The notes under the pieces were generated by a model. The model ran no database searches. It was not told the origin of the DNA and saw only the letters and a list, made by a program, of their open reading frames with translations. Positions 30,412 to 31,921 of a DNA stretch of 31,921 nt are shown piece after piece. The DNA lies in contig JBJXFU010000055.1 in NCBI GenBank assembly GCA_046155885.1, positions 1 through 31,921 of the forward strand, given 5' to 3'. A program made the position numbers and the translations under genes. Within the stretch, counting starts at the first letter, position 1. Every line of letters begins with the position of its first letter. The DNA is from JAOADN01 sp046155885 (GTDB lineage Bacteria > Pseudomonadota > Alphaproteobacteria > Rhodobacterales > Rhodobacteraceae).

Positions 30412-31921
30412 TCAGCCCCGCCGCCAGCGGTGAAACCGCTCAAGAATCCCCAGGAGTCGCGGATTGACATGCGCCTTTCGCCATTCGCCCGCGGCGAAAC
30501 GGTTGGCCTCGGCGCGGGTCGGGTAGGCGTGTACGGTGGACAGGATCCCGTTCAGACCGATCCTGTGGCGCATCGCCAGCGCGAACTCGGCAATCAGCTC
30601 GCCCGCGCTTTCGCCAACTATGGAGGCTCCCAGTATGCGGTCGCGGCCGGGCGCGGTCAGGACCTTGACGAAGCCTTCCGTCGCGCCGTCGGCCACGGCG
30701 CGGTCAAGTCCGGCGAGGCTGTAGCGCGTGACCTCAAAGCCGGTCCCCTGCGCCTTTGCTTCGGCTTCGGTCAGGCCGACGCGCGCCACTTCCGGGTCGG
30801 TGAAGACGGCCGAAGGGATCACGCGGTAGTCGGCGCGGAAGCGCCAGAAGGTCCCGAAAAGCGCGTTAACCGTCGCGAACCAGGCCTGGTGGGCTCCGGC
30901 ATGGGTGAGCTGAAAAGGACCGGCGGCATCCCCGGCGGCGAAAATGTTGGGGTAAATCGTTTCCAGATATTCGTTGGTGTCGACCGCCTTGCCGGCGGGG
31001 ATGCCGAGTTCCTCGAGCCCGTAGCCCGATAGCCGCGCGTCCCGCCCGACGGCGATCAGCAGTTCGTCGAATACGATCCGCCTCGGGGTCGCACCGGCGG
31101 TGATCTCGATCCAGCGCGAACCGCCGTCGCGCCCGGCCTGCCGGACCACAGCGCCGGTCAGGACATCCACGCCATCCCGCGTGAGCGCCCCGCGCACCAG
31201 CATCGCCGCTTCGGCGTCCTCCCGGGCCAGAAGCCGGTCCGCGGCCTCGATCAGCGTGACGCGCGAGCCGAGGCGGGCGAAGGCCTGCGCGAGTTCGCAG
31301 CCGATGGGGCCGCCGCCCAGGATCGCGAACCGTTCGGGAACTGCGGGAAGCCGGGCAAGGCGCGCCCACAGGGTTTCGGTCGTCAGATATCCGGTCCGGT
31401 CGAGGCCGGGAATGTCGGGGACCCGGGGTTCGGCCCCCGCCGCGATGACGATGGCCCGGGTGGTCAACTGACGGCGCGGCGCGGCCGGATCGTTGGGGAC
31501 GATGGCGACCGTCCAGGGATCGACGATCCGCGCCTCGCCCTCGACCACATCGACGCCCAGGCTCCGGTAGCGTTCGGGACTGTCATTCGGGTCGATCTCG
31601 GCGATCACCCGGCTGACGCGGGCCATGACCGCCGGGAAGTCGATCCGGGGGGCGGCCGCAGAGAGGCCAAGCTGCACCGCCATGCGCATCCGGTGCGCCA
31701 TGCGGGCCGAGGCGATCAGTGCCTTCGACGGGACGCATCCGGTGTTCAAGCAGTCGCCGCCCATCCGGCGTTTCTCTACCAGCGTCACCTTGGCCTTCAC
31801 GGCGGCCGCGATGTAGGCCGAGACCAATCCGGTCGCTCCGGCGCCGATGACCACGAGATTGCGGTCGAAGCGCGCGGGCCGGCGCCAGGCTTTCTGAAGG
31901 CCGCGCCGGCGCGGGGGGGCG
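30412..31921 (-). CDS. Mercuric-reductase-like FAD/NAD disulfide oxidoreductase, 5' end outside window
   Basis: The class I pyridine-nucleotide disulfide oxidoreductase fold is clear: FAD motif VVIGAGATG, redox pair GGDCLNTGC (C57 and C62 counted from the window edge), NAD motif LGGGPIGCE, second FAD motif AAGDAAG, and a dimerisation domain ending in the HAYPTRAE segment. A GTG at 31854 could start a 480-residue protein, but it falls inside the conserved RFDRNLVVIGAG sequence and has no ribosome site. The frame stays open to the window edge, so the N-terminus is almost certainly missing. Relatives with this RFDRN entry often carry an N-terminal VTT/DedA membrane domain. The C-terminal cysteine pair of true MerA is absent, so Hg reduction is unlikely. 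Confidence 0.9.
   Translation of the reverse strand, partial: APPRRRGLQKAWRRPARFDRNLVVIGAGATGLVSAYIAAAVKAKVTLVEKRRMGGDCLNTGCVPSKALIASARMAHRMRMAVQLGLSAAAPRIDFPAVMARVSRVIAEIDPNDSPERYRSLGVDVVEGEARIVDPWTVAIVPNDPAAPRRQLTTRAIVIAAGAEPRVPDIPGLDRTGYLTTETLWARLARLPAVPERFAILGGGPIGCELAQAFARLGSRVTLIEAADRLLAREDAEAAMLVRGALTRDGVDVLTGAVVRQAGRDGGSRWIEITAGATPRRIVFDELLIAVGRDARLSGYGLEELGIPAGKAVDTNEYLETIYPNIFAAGDAAGPFQLTHAGAHQAWFATVNALFGTFWRFRADYRVIPSAVFTDPEVARVGLTEAEAKAQGTGFEVTRYSLAGLDRAVADGATEGFVKVLTAPGRDRILGASIVGESAGELIAEFALAMRHRIGLNGILSTVHAYPTRAEANRFAAGEWRKAHVNPRLLGILERFHRWRRG

Noticed and set aside
30412..31921. True mercuric reductase and mer operon
   Set aside because: The C-terminal vicinal cysteines and all other mer genes are absent; the RFDRN-type entry suggests a VTT-fused relative.
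1..31921. CRISPR arrays, tRNA or rRNA genes
   Set aside because: No regularly spaced repeats or recognisable tRNA/rRNA sequence were seen on either strand.

Overview
The window is very GC-rich, densely packed, and strongly biased to G/C at third codon positions. Protein style, Tat-exported ABC binding proteins, PotFGHI- and Dpp-type importers and the intergenic repeats all suggest an alphaproteobacterium, most likely Rhodobacterales/Rhodobacteraceae. That assignment is from pattern recognition, not a search. No rRNA, tRNA, CRISPR array, transposase or phage gene was seen.

Region 1 (58-7854): a cyclase-family metal hydrolase reads leftward. Opposite it runs an operon of a PYROXD2/phytoene-desaturase-like flavoprotein and a complete Dpp/Opp-type importer (binding protein, two permeases, two ATPases). 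The permease-permease junction carries a 13-bp tandem duplication containing the start codon. Region 2 (7859-23275): a TetR/BetI-like regulator lies divergent to a tightly packed 12-gene operon. Its genes are a class III aminotransferase, two PYROXD2-like flavoproteins, a stand-alone GcvT-fold protein, two Rieske oxygenase alpha subunits, a PotFGHI-type importer (four genes), a DddQ-like cupin and a YtcJ-like amidohydrolase. Gaps are 35 bp or less and most junctions overlap as ATGA or GTGA. The gene set fits uptake and stepwise breakdown of an N-methylated or other onium compound: import, Rieske demethylation or hydroxylation, C1 transfer to folate, flavin oxidation, transamination, amide or ring hydrolysis. 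The substrate is unknown, and no Rieske reductase is visible.

Region 3 (23276-25372): a HAD-IIA phosphatase-like gene sits between two inverted copies of a roughly 200-bp intergenic repeat. It is followed by a gene-free stretch with a candidate terminator, an 18-bp perfect palindrome and 11-bp tandem units. Region 4 (25373-31921, all minus strand): a probable operon of a mercuric-reductase-like flavoprotein (cut by the window edge), a CDP-alcohol phosphatidyltransferase, and an RND efflux adaptor plus pump.

The two import islands converge at 7854/7859, share the PYROXD2-like family and use similar A/C-rich leaders before their binding-protein genes. They may serve related nitrogenous substrates. 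The best candidate for an undescribed system is the 12-gene operon with its own regulator.
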